The notes under the pieces are model-generated. The model had not been told where the DNA came from. It saw nothing but the letters and a program-made list of their open reading frames with translations, and ran no database searches. From Nipponacmea schrenckii (taxonomy: Eukaryota > Mollusca > Gastropoda > Lottiidae), in NCBI GenBank assembly GCA_030562195.1, contig CM060199.1, positions 28,974,338-29,038,337 of the forward strand: a DNA stretch of 64,000 bases, written 5' to 3'. The position numbers and the translations under genes are program-made. The number at the start of each line of letters is the position of its first letter. Position 1 is the stretch's first letter. This document shows, in pieces, positions 8,074 through 19,377 of this stretch.

Positions 8074-11000
8074 TTAAAATTTAAAATACAGATTAGTCTG
8101 TTTTAAAAACGCGACAACTTTCTCATAAAGAGAAGGTTGCGCAAACAGACGGAACAAGGATCTAGCACGGTAGTGCTGAGATCTTATAGGTTTGAGATGC
8201 GTGCACTCAATCAGAATGTGTTTCACTGTCAGGCGAACCTGGCAGTGCTCACAGACTGGCTGAGGCTCTCGCTTGAGCAGGTAACAGTTGGTAAGGTGAG
8301 TATGTCCAAGACGAGAGCGACACAAAACAACTTCATTTCTCCTGTTGGCACAATAGGAGGATTGCCAGTCCCCCAAGACAGGTTTGATAGCATGAAGTTT
8401 GTTTGTATCTGCAGCATCCCATTTTTGCTGCCATCGTTGCAAAATAAAAGTCCTTATCACCGACTTAAAGTCAGTGTAAGGCAAGGAAAAGGAGGAGACC
8501 GGCAATGACAAAGCAGCCTTAGCCGCCGCATCTGCCCGGTCATTCCCCCGTATGTCCATGTGACTGGGGAGCCAACAAAGAACAATGTCCTTTTTCGGCC
8601 CAGAGAGCTTGTAAATATCTCCGATTATTGGGTGCACAAGCTGGATGTTATGGATAGCTTGTAATGCGGACAAAGAATCAGAATAGATTATACATTTTTG
8701 TAATGATGAGGAGGACTGAAAGAACTCGAGTGCCTGTAAGATGGCAACGAGTTCTGCTGTGAAAATAGAGGCTGCTGATGGAAGAGATACAGACAGGACT
8801 TCGGATGGCGTCACGGTAGCGGCTGCTACCTTATCACCATCCTTGGACCCATCTGTATAAAAAGGAGCATAATCCCCATATCTAGCCCTTAATTCAAGAA
8901 ATTTAGACTTAAAGACGATAGAGCTTGTCTGTGATTTCTTATTGCTTGATAGACTAAAGTCTATCTGAAATGGAGCAATAGACCACGGTGGAGTTGTGGT
9001 CATTATGAAGTCCGCAATGCTGTCGTGACTGATACCAGCCGCTGACATAAGAGGTTGAATGCGGACTCCAAAAGAAGAAATTGCACGAGGCTTAGCCTCA
9101 TACAATTGCTCAAAATAAGGACTAAATACGGGGCGATGAGCCGGATGGTATGGTAAAGATGCTACTTTTATAGCATACTGAAGTGAAAGTCTGTCACGTC
9201 TGTCGTACAATGAGGGTTCGTAAGCCTCGACGTACAGACTTTCAACTGGAGTTGTGCGAAAAGCTCCTAGACTGATTCTAAGTCCTTGGTGGTGTATGGT
9301 ATCAAGCTCTTTGAGATACGATGGACGAGCTGAACCATACACCTGGCACCCATATAATCGAGCTTAGATCGAACCAAAGCTCGATACAATCGGAGGAGGA
9401 CCTTACGGTCAGCTCCCCAGTCAGTGTTGGATAAGACTCTCAGTATGTTGAGGGCTTTCAGACATTTGTTCTTGAGGATTTTAATATGTGGACGAAAAGA
9501 AAGCTTGCTGTCAAAAGTCAGACCAAGGAATTTCAATTCCTGTACAACAGGAACGACAGCATTGTCCAAACGTAGCACTGGGTCAAGGTGCAAACCTCTT
9601 CGTTTACAGAAATGCATGCAGACGGTCTTGGATTTCGAAAATCGAAATCCATTGTCAGTTGCCCATTGCTGTAGATTGTTTAAGCAAAGCTGCAACTGAC
9701 GCTCGATCGCCTGCATGTTAATAGAACTGTAACACATCTGAAAGTCATCAACATACAGAGAGCCATCAACCCCCCGTCTAAGGCACGACGTGATGGAATT
9801 TATTTTGATGGCAAAAAGGGTAACGGATAATATGCTACCCTGTGGAACTCCATTATCCAGAGGAAAATGATCTGAAAAAAGGGAAAGCCGAGTCGTACCT
9901 TAAACGTCCTATCATGTAGGAAATTGGAAAATAAATAATGGCAATCTTCCTCTCAGACCGAAGTCAAAGAGATCACGAAGAATGCCATATCTCCAAAGTA
10001 GTGTCATATGCCTTCTCCAAATCAAAACAATATGGCTACTAAATGGTGACTTTGAATGAAGGCGTCCCTGACGAACGATTCAAATCTAACGAGATGATCA
10101 AGAGTGCTCCTTTGGGACCGAAATCCACATTGGAGGTAAGTAAGAAGATTGTTTGACTCAAGGTGCCAAACGAGCCTTCTATTGATCATCCGTTCCATGG
10201 TTTTACAAATGCAGCTGGTCAATGCAATAGGGCGATAATTAGTAGGATTCGTAGGATCCTTACCAGGTTTAGGGATGGGAATAATTGTAGCAATCCTCCA
10301 CGAAGGAGGAAAGACACCGTCATCCCAAATCTGGTTAAATATAAATAAAAGTTTTTTTAAGGTTGGGTAAGGAAGATGTTTAAGGATCTGATAATGAATA
10401 TCGTCAGGCCCAGTAGCTGTATCATGGGCCTGTTTTAAAGAATACTTCAATTCAGATAAAGTAAATTTTTCGTTGTAATATTCCTCATTTTTAGATGTAA
10501 AATTTAATCTTTTCCTCTCTTCCCGGAGACGGACTCTCTGGAAAGCATCAGAGGAAAAGTTTGAGGATGAATTAAAGGAAAAATTACTTCCCAAAGAATT
10601 AGCAATATCTGGAAGTGTGGTGAGTGTTGAGCCATCTACTTCTAGATGGTTCACAGATATTGTATCTGCTTTACCCTTGATCCTACGAATCCTATCCCAG
10701 ACTGATTTGGAAGACGTACGACTGTTGATCCTTGAAACATACTCCTGCCATGACGACCTCTTTGCCTGACGGATAGTCCGTCTGGCCTTGGCCCGTGCTA
10801 TGCGAAAAGAGGCCATGTTGTCATCGGAAGGGGCACGTTCAAGCAGTCGTAAAGCACGATTACGTTCTTTCAGTGCTTTCTTACAGTCTTCATTAAACCA
10901 TGGTTTATTGAATCGTTTTGGAGTTGCCGAGGTTTTGCGAATCGCCTGACCCGATACATCTTGTAAGATGGTGGTAAATAGTTCCATCGGGTCTTCTGCT

Positions 11001-11773
11001 ACATCTAGATCATCTTGAGGAAAAGAAGATATGCAAAGCGCCTCAAAGAGGGGCCAATTAGCTTTAGAGAGTTTCCATCTTTGTGGCCTGTCTACTGGTG
11101 AAGGACCATTATTCCGTAGAATTACAGGATAATGATCACTGTGGCAGAGATCGTCGTGGACACTCCAAGAGAAATCTTGGAACAAAGATGGTGAGCTAAT
11201 TGTCAGATCTAGATGAGAAAGCGTTTTTGTTCTGGAGCAGAAATATGTAGGCGATTCGTCATTAAAGATACACAGATCGTTGTCATACATGAAGTCAGCT
11301 ATTAATTTTCCTCTGCTATTATCATCAGGACTACCCCAAAAAGTGTGGTGACCATTGAAATCTCCTAACAAAATGAAAGGAGAAGGAAGCTGGGCAACAA
11401 CGTCATCCAATTCTCTAAGGTTTAAAGTTGAATTTGGTGGTAAATAAATTGAGCAGATAGTAATTGTCAAGTGGAGTGTTACTCGCACGGCAATTACCTG
11501 CAGAGGAGAATTGAGTGTGATTTCGGACTGGGCAATGTTTCTATTGACAATAATAGAAACACCACCCGAGGTCTTTTCATCACCAGTGCCATAAAGGTGG
11601 TAAGAAACAAAATGTTTGATTGGCACTAAATGTAAATCCGTTGGCTTGAGGAATGTCTCTTGGAGACAAATAGCCAACGGATTATATTGCTGAATTAATA
11701 GCTGAACTTCATTAAGATTATGACGAAGATCTCGGCAATTCCATTGAATGATATTATTTTTAATATCACCCAT
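8074..11773 (-). pseudogene. LINE ORF2: AP endonuclease, reverse transcriptase, RNase H (frameshifted)
   Basis: Starts MGDIKNNIIQWNCRD just after ORF1. The endonuclease shows LLGDFNGHHTFWGS, LDLTI and SDHYPVIL. The RT fingers read NYRPIALTSCICKTMERM and CGFRSQRSTLDHL. A frameshift at about 10022 falls just before the FDLEKAYD motif, and the frame shifts again near 9900; the palm resumes with GVPQGSILSVTLFAI and SLYVDDFQM. A third break near 9340 leads to the RNase H part (8074-9342) with FYTDGSKDG, FTAELVAI, IYSDSLSAL and WLPSHMDIRGNDRAD, all four catalytic acids in place. A CxxC...H knuckle (CEHCQVRLTVKHILIEC) ends the protein. Recent but inactive copy. Confidence 0.88.
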
Positions 11774-11778
11774 TATTG

Positions 11779-13065
11779 TCAGGGTGGTCTAACGGGACTT
11801 TGAGGTTTGCGTTTAGTGGGGTTGAGCTCTATCGCATTGTCCTCAATAGTCTCAGTTTCCATTTCTATAATGGCATTTTGTACTAGATTCTTCCCTCCCT
11901 TTCTGGAAGAACCTGGTTTCCTAACGGAAGTCGTTAGGCTGAGAGTCGTATTTTTATTATTATTTTTTTGATGAAGCTTTGATTCTCTTCCTGTGCCTTT
12001 TGGAAGAACTTCCTTATCCTTAGGCTTTACATCTTTGCTGGTAGAGGCAGCAACTGGCATCTCAGTTTGAGTAGCCAAAGAAGTCAAAGATGGCTTAACA
12101 ACTTTTTGACTATTTAGTTCAAGTCTGTCGATCCAGGTAACATCTGTTTGACATTCAACTGAACGTACTTTAACAGACATGGTAACAGCAGCAGCAGCAT
12201 AAGTTTTATTGGCGGGGGTGGACGGGGTTGAATCTTCAACAACCTTTTTCGCCTCTAAGTAAGATACCTTACGCTCTGTTTTAATTTTTTATATATTTTT
12301 CTCGAGCTGCCATTTAGGGCAGTCCCGAGAGTATGCTACGTGACTCCCAGCACAATTAATGCAGCAAGGAGTGTCGGAACAATCCTTGCTTTCATGACCC
12401 TCTTTTCCGCACTTGGCGCATTTCTGCTTGGCTTTACAATTGCGGGAACCGTGCCCAAAACGTTGGCAATTAAAGCATCTCAACGGATTTGGAATGTATG
12501 GTTGAACCTTGATGTTGAGATATCCAATCTTAATTGCAGCAGGAACTTCAGGATTGTTAAACAGAAGTATGTAGGTGTTCGTTGGAATAAGCACACCATT
12601 TCGTCGAACTGATATACGTTCGACCTTGGTAACGCCAATGGTGGCTAATTCTTCCTGCATCTCTTCGGGAGTGCAGCAGTCCAAATCAGGATGCCTGATA
12701 ACTCCCTACGAGTAATTTAATGTTTTATGAGGTGTTACAATGATGGGCAAATTAGCTAATGATGTTGACTTTAAAAGTAATTCCGAATGAATTCGGCGGT
12801 AACATTCAATCAAGAGAGAGCCATTACGAAGTTTTTTAATTGTTTTAGGTTCACTGGCCAAGCCAGACAAACCTTTGTATATAGCGAAGGGAGATAGTTT
12901 AGACAAGGGTTTCTCCTGGTCTGAACTTTCTACAATAAGAAAGCGCGGCCAACTATTATCGTTGGACGACGCTTCATTAAACTCGACTTCCGTTAGTCTT
13001 CGTTTATAGGTATGATTTTTTTGTGTAGCCATGAATGTAAGAAAAGAGGATTCATCCCCCAACAC
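11779..13065 (-). pseudogene. LINE ORF1 (gag-like, CCHC zinc knuckles), one frameshift and one stop
   Basis: N-terminal part 13065-12706 includes WPRFLIVES and is followed after a frameshift by 12684-12289, which contains an RRM-like segment and three cysteine knuckles: [28 protein letters not shown] and [20 protein letters not shown] near 12290 interrupts the reading, which continues in the same frame to 11779 with a basic, Ser/Thr-rich tail. It should bind LINE RNA to form the RNP. ORF2 starts a few bases later. Confidence 0.82.
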
Positions 13066-13718
13066 CCCCGGCCACCATGGACCACAACATCCGCGCAGGC
13101 TTCACGCGGAATACCAGCGCTGTTGCCCTAGGGGTAATCAAGGGATATACTCAGATGAAGAATATTTATAGACTGTCAGGATGAAGCAGAATTCCATGAC
13201 CAAATCTAAAATATACTAGATCTAATTGACCCAGGCCGCTGCTTTTGAGTCAGTACAGATGTGTTACTAAAGAAAAAAACAAAAGGACAAATATATGTTA
13301 ATTCTGTTCTGTGACCACTGACTCATAGGCTCAACACGACCAAGCCGATTGACCAGCGTGGGCCACACTGGCCGCCCGTCTAAGAATCCCCTGGCCCAAA
13401 ATGATGTATTAGGAAGTATGTTACCCTCAACGACCAGGAATCCATTCAAAACTGACACGGGTCGCACCTCACGGCAAACGAGGAGCCCCAATTCAGTCGC
13501 CTTTTACGACACGCAATGGGGGACGGTCGACCGATCATAACCAACACCAAGTTTTGAGTTTTTAGGTTAATTAATCGGTTTAATCGATCGATTCCGCGTT
13601 TTACCGACGGTTCCATCCATGATCCCCTTTTTACCGACCGATTCCGCGTTTTCCGACGAGTTCAGTAAAAGTGGGGGGGGGGCGACACCCCCCACACCCC
13701 CCGGTAGCTACGCCCCTG

Positions 13719-14012
13719 CTAATGACAGTATTATGGCAGATAAGGGGATTCTTGTCCAAGACTTATTTTGTTCTAAGGATGTATATGTAAACACCCCTAC
13801 CCCAATCATAACTTGAGCGACCAGAAGTTGTGCATGATAGGCGTGTAGCATCAAAAAGAATTCACATAGAGAGAGTGATAGGATCAAGTAAAACCTACAA
13901 AATACTACAAAAGGAACTTATTCACAGTAAATTACAACTTGGATCAAGAATTGTATTTGTTTGTTTTTCATTAGTAAACTTTAGAAACTGCATAGTTAGT
14001 AGATATGCTTAG
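13719..14012 (+). pseudogene. DDE_Tnp_4-type transposase, 3' part, broken
   Basis: Resumes after the hAT-like insertion with NDSIMADKGILVQDLF (MADKGF in relatives; the Asp belongs to the DDE set), then after a stop DRRVASKRIHIERVIGSSK, where the RxHxER motif carries the last catalytic Glu. Ends at 14012. Together with 6221-6868 this was one gene of an ISL2EU/Harbinger-like transposon. Confidence 0.7.
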
Positions 14013-14267
14013 TTTAGTGTTTTCATTGTAAAATTTTAACTGTAGTCAATGTCTTCATTAATGCAGTTATTTGAGAAATATAGGATAGTGTAAGTCATGT
14101 ATTTTCTTTGTAAATTGAAATTTATGTTAGCTTGTAATTTTCATGAGGTTTCAATGAAATTATATGTAATAATAAATTAAAACAGGCGCAAATTTGCTGT
14201 ATATATCTCTGTGTGATGAAGTCATTGATTAGGTTGTTTAAGGCATATTTTTTATTTGTTAAGTATT
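14013..14267. other. Non-coding flank, target site of the Polinton-like element
   Basis: AT-rich 3' flank of the transposase remnant. The last six bases before 14268 (AGTATT, 14262-14267) are the target duplication matched at 26615-26620. Confidence 0.7.
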
Positions 14268-14584
14268 AGTAGTTATAGTACATTCAGATTTACGGCACCC
14301 AATGCGCATGAGTATAATCGTTAATTAGATTTTATAGCATCTTTCGGTGTATAAGTAATTAATATCCCCTTTAACATCACTATTTCCTTGACATTGTGTG
14401 CCGTGAAGCAATTCATAAATCCACTACTTTTAATAAACTTGAAATAAAAACGTGCAGCCTATGCGCATGGGGTAGATTTGCAGCAGGGTATGGTTATTAT
14501 ACAGATTTACAGCACCTAGCTATATCTTCCTTGGGATTGACTGGTGTAAATCTAAATGTAAGCAATTAGATTTCAAAACACCTC
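14268..14584 (+). repeat. Left terminal inverted repeat of element 2
   Basis: About 317 bp. Its reverse complement is found at 26302-26614 and, for the innermost 37 bases (14548-14584), at 23545-23581, the two right-hand pieces being separated by a retroelement. Inside, the words AGATTTACGGCACC and AGATTTGCAGCAGGGTAT alternate with GCGCATG, so the repeat has its own internal subrepeats. Confidence 0.9.
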
Positions 14585-14597
14585 TAATCGTAATGTA

Positions 14598-15252
14598 AAG
14601 GCCCAGTCCCATTGCCAATGACGCATAAATCACGCATAAACCACGCATAAAATTGGTTTGTGCGTGATTTTTCGTGGAGAAATTAGTCATTTTCTTGGGT
14701 TGTGCGTGGTCAGAATCACCGATGAATCGCGTATAAAGTACGCATGAATCACTTGCAATCACTGACAAAGAACGAATATTCCACGCACAACAGCGCACAG
14801 GCCCAATGGATCGCGCATGAGCTATTTTTAATAATTTTTTGTAAGTGATTATAAGTGGAACATACGTGGATTGTGCGTGTTTTATAAGTGATATACGCGT
14901 GTTCTGTAAGTGATTCGTCAGTGATGTGCGTGCTAGGAGCCAGTTCCTGACGCACAGGCACTGACAGAATACTGACAGAACACGCACATATCACGCACCT
15001 TCCACGTCCAAACTACGTACAAACTACGCATAAACTGCGTATAATCGCGCACGTTGTGCGTGGAAAAAATTTGAACCGTTCAAAACCGGCGATCGCGCAC
15101 AAACCATCTCTGCGTACAATCACTTACAAAAACTGATGCTCCACGTGTGAAACACGTGGGATTTACACACATCACTGACGAATCACGCACAAAGAAAATT
15201 TTATGCGCAATTCATGCGTAATTCGTGCGCAGGTGCAGTGGGACTAGGCCTT
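14598..15252. mobile_element. 655-bp MITE packed with TGCGTG/CACGCA words
   Basis: Ends AAGGCCCAGTCCCATTGC and, inverted, AAGGCCTAGTCCCACTGC. The inside holds dozens of CACGCA, TGCGTG and GTGATT words on both strands at short spacing, like the subterminal transposase-binding motifs of hAT or similar elements. No clear target duplication found. It sits between the left terminal repeat and the integrase gene of element 2, so it probably replaced or displaced the integrase promoter. Confidence 0.75.
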
Positions 15253-15283
15253 AAGCGAATGGTAAAATTCATTACTAAAAAAA

Positions 15284-16449
15284 ATGTCTTTGATAAACAT
15301 TCACTCTCCCACAATTTATATTGGGTCGGGAGACATTCAAAAATCTTTATCAAAACTTCCCGGTTTCCCGTGGGCTAAATATAAAGGCGAGAAACATCTA
15401 CCTGGTCATAATTACACTGGAGCGGGAACTAGGTTAGATTTACGACTGGACGAAAACGATAATCCGAAACCAGGCGAAGAACCAGTTAATAGAGTAGATG
15501 CTGCTGCACTTAAACACGACAGACTAGACAGAAATGAAGACTTACAATTTCGACACGAAGCAGACAAACAAATGATTAAAGAATTAGAATTTATTGCAAA
15601 TCCCACTTTTAGAGAAAAAGTCGAAAGAACATTAATCATAAGATAATTAAAATCAAAAATAAAATTGGGTATGGGAATAGCAGATGAAATTCATAAAGAA
15701 TTCAGAAAAACTAAAAACTTTTTAAAAGTTAAAGTATTCGCTAAAGATGATATATGGTCAGCTGATTTAATTAATATGCCCCCAGAAAGAGGTTATAAAT
15801 ATCGTTTAACAGTTATAGATTTATATACGAGATACGCTTGGGTTATTCCTCTAAAAAACACAACGGGACTGACTGTTAAAAAAGCATTTGAAACGAAAAT
15901 GAAACAAGGAAAACCCAAAAGGTTATGGGTAGATCAAGGAACAGAATTTTATTATAAAAATATGAAATCTCTAGGGTTCAAAATTTACAGTACGTACAAT
16001 GAAGGTAAAGCTGTAGTAATCGAGAGATTTAACAGACCTCTGTAAAACAAATTATTCAAAAAGTTCACAGAATTGAAGTAAAAAATGGTTGAAAATATTA
16101 CCCATTGTCGTTGATGAATATAATAACAAAATTCATTCATCTATAAATAAAAGTTACTCCTTCAGAAGCTTCATAAAATCCAGATATTATAAAATCAATT
16201 AACACAGAAAACAATTGTGAAAACGAGGATTTAAATATTAAAGTGAAATTTAAAGTTGGAGATCGAGTTCGTATTTATAAATATAAAAGTAAATTCGAAA
16301 AAGGTTATGTTGGCTATTGGACGAATGAAGTCTTTATTATCGACAAAATTAATAAAACTTCACCACAAACTTATAGTTTAGTAGATTTACACGGCGAAGA
16401 AATCTTGGTTAGATTCTATCAAAACGAACTACAACAAACTGATTTTTAA
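15284..16449 (+). pseudogene. PLA2-integrase fusion, element 2 (several stops)
   Basis: Same protein as at 3221-2055, beginning MSLINIHSPT. The PLA2 part reads YTGAG in the calcium loop and LKHDRLD in place of LKHDKLY, so the conserved Tyr is lost. A stop at about 15644 ends the PLA2 part; the integrase core resumes at 15665 with DIWSADLINM and LWVDQGTEFYY, keeps VVIERFNR, then hits further stops near 16044, 16080 and 16150. The SH3-like tail is open from 16243 to 16449. Dead copy, about 90% similar to element 1 by eye. Confidence 0.88.
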
Positions 16450-16452
16450 AAA

Positions 16453-16867
16453 ATGATTACTTTCGAAGAATTCTTACAAAAATACGGAACTGATACTACC
16501 ACGAATTTTTAATTAATCAGATGGGCAGAAGAATTAAACATAAAACCTTTTTACTATTGTATGCGCGATGAAATATCATCTCTTAAAAAGAAAACATGCT
16601 ATAACTTATATCCACACTTCAGATCAAAAAGGTGTTCATCATTCTGCTTTATTCAAAGGGGATTCACTGCATATTTTTGATTCATATGGATTAGATCCAA
16701 CTAAAGAAATTATTGATTTAAATTATCGTCCAATCAATTGTTAAACTTTTCAAATTCAAAAACCGGGGGATAAATTTTGTGGTCAAGTTTCACTTTGGGT
16801 TTTATATCAATTAAGTTTAGGTAAACCATTTGAACAAATAGTATTAAATCTAAAATATGGCAAATAA
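16453..16867 (+). pseudogene. Adenain-like protease, element 2 (broken)
   Basis: Starts MITFEEFLQKYG three bases after the integrase stop. A stop follows TTTNF, and a small deletion near 16600 shifts the frame before the active-site His; the later GDKFCGQVSLWVLYQL Cys box is readable. Runs into the fibre gene start at 16857, as in element 1. Confidence 0.82.
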
Positions 16868-19065
16868 ATTTGGTTTAGGATAATGTAACAATCAAGATCA
16901 TAGATTAAGGATTAATAAATTCAAACCCTATTTTGTAGATCAAACTGGAGACACACTTCAAGGCGATATAGATATGAACATTTTAAAAATAACTAACTGT
17001 AATTTAAGTTCACCTCAACAGAAAAATGATGCAGTGAACAAAGCTTATTTAACTCAAACAACAATAAGTTTACATCAAAAAATAACTGTATTAGATAAAG
17101 ATAGCAAAAACCATTTAGAAAAAAACTTTTAGACTCACATCATAAAAAACAAGAAAGTTATCAACAACTATTAGGTGATATAGTTGATAAAACTCTTTTA
17201 TTAATTTCACAACTATACGAAAAAATAACAAAGCAAAAAATCGGATTTGAAACAACTGACAGGTAACATTAACCCTGGTGTAAACGAAGAAAGATTGAAA
17301 CAGGAATTAATTAATTTAGAAACGAAACTTAGTGACAGGGGCGAACTTACAGAAATAAAAACCTATATTCAACAACAATTAGTAAACGTGGTGGATAAAT
17401 CTCAGTTACAAAATTTAAATTCATTAACATCTAAATTAGACGAAAAAATCAGATATTAGACAATTAATAAGCAACATTAAACCAGGTATAAACGAAAAAA
17501 GATTGAAACAAGAATTATCTAATCTTGAAACTAATAATAACAACGAACTAACCCAAATTAAAACCTATATTCAACAGCAATTGAGTAATGATAAAAGTCA
17601 GTTAACGTCATTAATTAAAAAAAAGTTGCACGAATTAAATAATAAAGATTATAATTATTATTTTACTTTACCCTTTAAAGATGGAAATTTACAAAAGTAT
17701 GGGTTTATTACAAAATACAAAGGAAGATTAATTTCCCCAAATTCGAAGGTGTTTTTGACCAAATAAACCTTGCAAGATTTGAACTTGCGAGTTCACTAGA
17801 TAGTAATGAAGCAATTATTACTATATTATTTCCTTTAAAAGTAAACATAAAATCAGTAATATTTTCTCAAAAATTTCCAACTGCGAAAATTAATCGAAAA
17901 TTTTGGACAATATCAAAAGATGGAAATTTAAATAAAGTTTTAAATATTAAACATGATGAATATACAAATAATGATCATCTTTATGACATAGCAATAGATA
18001 CAGATTTTGTCGATGGATTTGAATACAGAATGAACCTTTGAGCCATCTGATGTATTTACCGTTACCGAATATGTTTATTTTTCCTGACAAATGAAAAACC
18101 ACAAATTACCAATTCAATAATTAACAAGAAATTACAATATAGAGGAAGAAAAACATATTCATTTTTGAAATGGACAGAATTTGAACATTTTAGATTTCAT
18201 TTCCAATTTGGTAATATCTTTACTTCAATCGATGTTCATAAATCTCAAATAAATAAATCATTTGCAATATTTTAAACTACGGAGCCTTTAACATGCAGTG
18301 TAAATATTTTTTTTATTATTTCGTTTAATCGAAATAATTAATTCGTTTAAACGAAATAATTATTTCGATTAAACGAAATAATAGCATTTATTTCGATTAA
18401 ACGAAATAATTATTTCGATTAAACGAAATAATTATTTCGATTAAACGGAATAATTATTTCGTCTAATCGAAATAAAATTATTTCGTTTTAACGATTTAAA
18501 TTATTTCGTTTAAACGAAATAATTATTGCGTTTATTTCGTTTAAATAGTCAAATTAATTCGTTTAAAAGAAATAATTTAAATCGTTTAAACGAAATAGTC
18601 AAATTAATTCGTTTAAACGAAATAATTTAAATCGTTTAAACGAAATAGCCAAATTAATTTGTTTAAACGAAATAATTTAGTCAAAATAATTCGTTTTAAC
18701 GAAATAATTAATTCGTTTTAACGAAATAATTAATTCGTTTAAACGAAATAATTTAAATCGTTTAAACGAAATAGTCAAATTAATTCGTTTAAACGAAATA
18801 GTCAAATTAATTCGTTTAAACGAAATAATTGCGTGTTAGGGGCTCCGTATTAAACAATTAAGTGCTCATACAATTTTTGGAAATTTTAAAATAGGAAATA
18901 TAATTCAATTTCCACAGGAAGAATATTTTCCTAAAAATGTTAATCATATGGTTGAATTTGCTATAACAATTATTATAGAATATCTTGGTTATAAAGATAA
19001 GGACAATCGTATGCATCGGATTGATAGAGATTTGAACATTGGCTTATCAGAAATACACTTAATTT
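16857..19065 (+). pseudogene. Capsid-fibre-like protein, element 2 (broken, MITE-interrupted)
   Basis: Begins MANKFGLG and keeps the DTLQGDIDMN...DAVNKAYL fibre motif. The coiled-coil part (17100-17660) has fewer repeats than element 1 and several stops and shifts. The head region reads GFITKYKGRLIS, then after a shift FDQINLARFELASSLDSN, giving the part that is cut off at the window edge in element 1. The 18278-18849 MITE splits it; after it, an open stretch ends IGLSEIHLI at about 19065. This shows the head is at least about 300 residues long, which suits a receptor-binding knob, although no family is recognised. Confidence 0.6.
18278..18849. mobile_element. 572-bp MITE built from TTTCGTTTAAACGAAAT palindromes
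   Basis: Ends TACGGAGCC (18278) and GGCTCCGTA (18849), with inverted similarity over 19 bases, and a perfect 6-bp flank duplication TTAAAC (18272-18277 and 18850-18855). The interior is almost wholly a variable array of the 16-bp palindrome ATTTCGTTTAAACGAAAT and its relatives, joined by AATTA, TTAAATC or AGTCAAA linkers. No coding capacity. Confidence 0.88.
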
Positions 19066-19077
19066 GATTTATAATAA

Positions 19078-19377
19078 ATGACCACGGAAGAATTGACTAC
19101 ACAGAATTTACAAGATGTCATGATACGAAAACAAAAAGAGTTAGAAGAAGAATTCAACCATTACAAAAAGTTAACAAAATGTTGGGGTAAGATAGACACT
19201 ACTTTTAAAACTATAAGTGTTATATCAGCTTGTCTTATAGCAACAGCAATCACCGTAACAGCAAGTATTTCTCTGCCAATATTTATTCCAACTATCTTAG
19301 GAGCTCTGACAGCGATTCAACCATCGTCATGTGGTTTGATTAGTATTGGGTATACCTCAAAAAAGAAATTATACTAG
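19078..19377 (+). CDS. Small coiled-coil membrane-hairpin protein of element 2
   Basis: 99 residues, intact, 12 bases after the fibre gene ends. Residues 1-40 are a charged helix (QKELEEEFNHYKKL); residues about 48-90 are hydrophobic and form two membrane segments around a Pro/Gly turn (SLPIFIPTILGAL), ending with a short basic tail. Position and strand suggest co-expression with the integrase-protease-fibre set. Small two-span proteins are common late products of Polinton-like viruses, but I recognise no family, so function is unknown. Confidence 0.6.
   Translation: MTTEELTTQNLQDVMIRKQKELEEEFNHYKKLTKCWGKIDTTFKTISVISACLIATAITVTASISLPIFIPTILGALTAIQPSSCGLISIGYTSKKKLY

Larger units (their letters stand above)
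7849..13533 (-). mobile_element. Nearly full-length I/Nimb-type LINE with RNase H
   Basis: Flanking duplications ATCATAACCAACAC... at 7826-7847 and 13534-13555 (two or three differences in 22) delimit the insertion. The 3' end (minus strand) is a run of TTTCA units at 7849-7869, the simple-repeat tail usual for I-clade LINEs rather than poly(A). It carries a gag-like ORF1 and an ORF2 with AP endonuclease, reverse transcriptase and RNase H. Clade assignment rests on gene content and zinc-knuckle style; Nimb is my best match, not proven. Confidence 0.88.
6869..13718. mobile_element. hAT-like non-autonomous element, split by a LINE
   Basis: Ends CAGGGGCGTAGC (6869) and GCTACGCCCCTG (13718) are perfect 12-bp inverted repeats, and the flanks carry an exact 8-bp duplication CTAATGAC (6861-6868 and 13719-13726). 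This is the hAT signature. Without the LINE at 7849-13533 the element is about 1.17 kb and non-coding. G/C runs lie just inside both ends (6895-6910 and 13672-13702). Confidence 0.88.

Noticed and set aside
8137..8508. Plus-strand frames over the LINE
   Set aside because: Antisense shadows of the RNase H coding region; the same applies to 9424-9721, 10163-10348 and 12340-12612.
14520..14994. 155-codon minus-strand frame
   Set aside because: Lies across the terminal repeat and the TGCGTG-rich MITE; composition follows the repeat.
18300..18840. Regular repeats resembling a CRISPR array
   Set aside because: Palindromic units are joined by recurring linkers, not unique spacers, and the block is bounded by inverted ends with a TTAAAC duplication in animal DNA.
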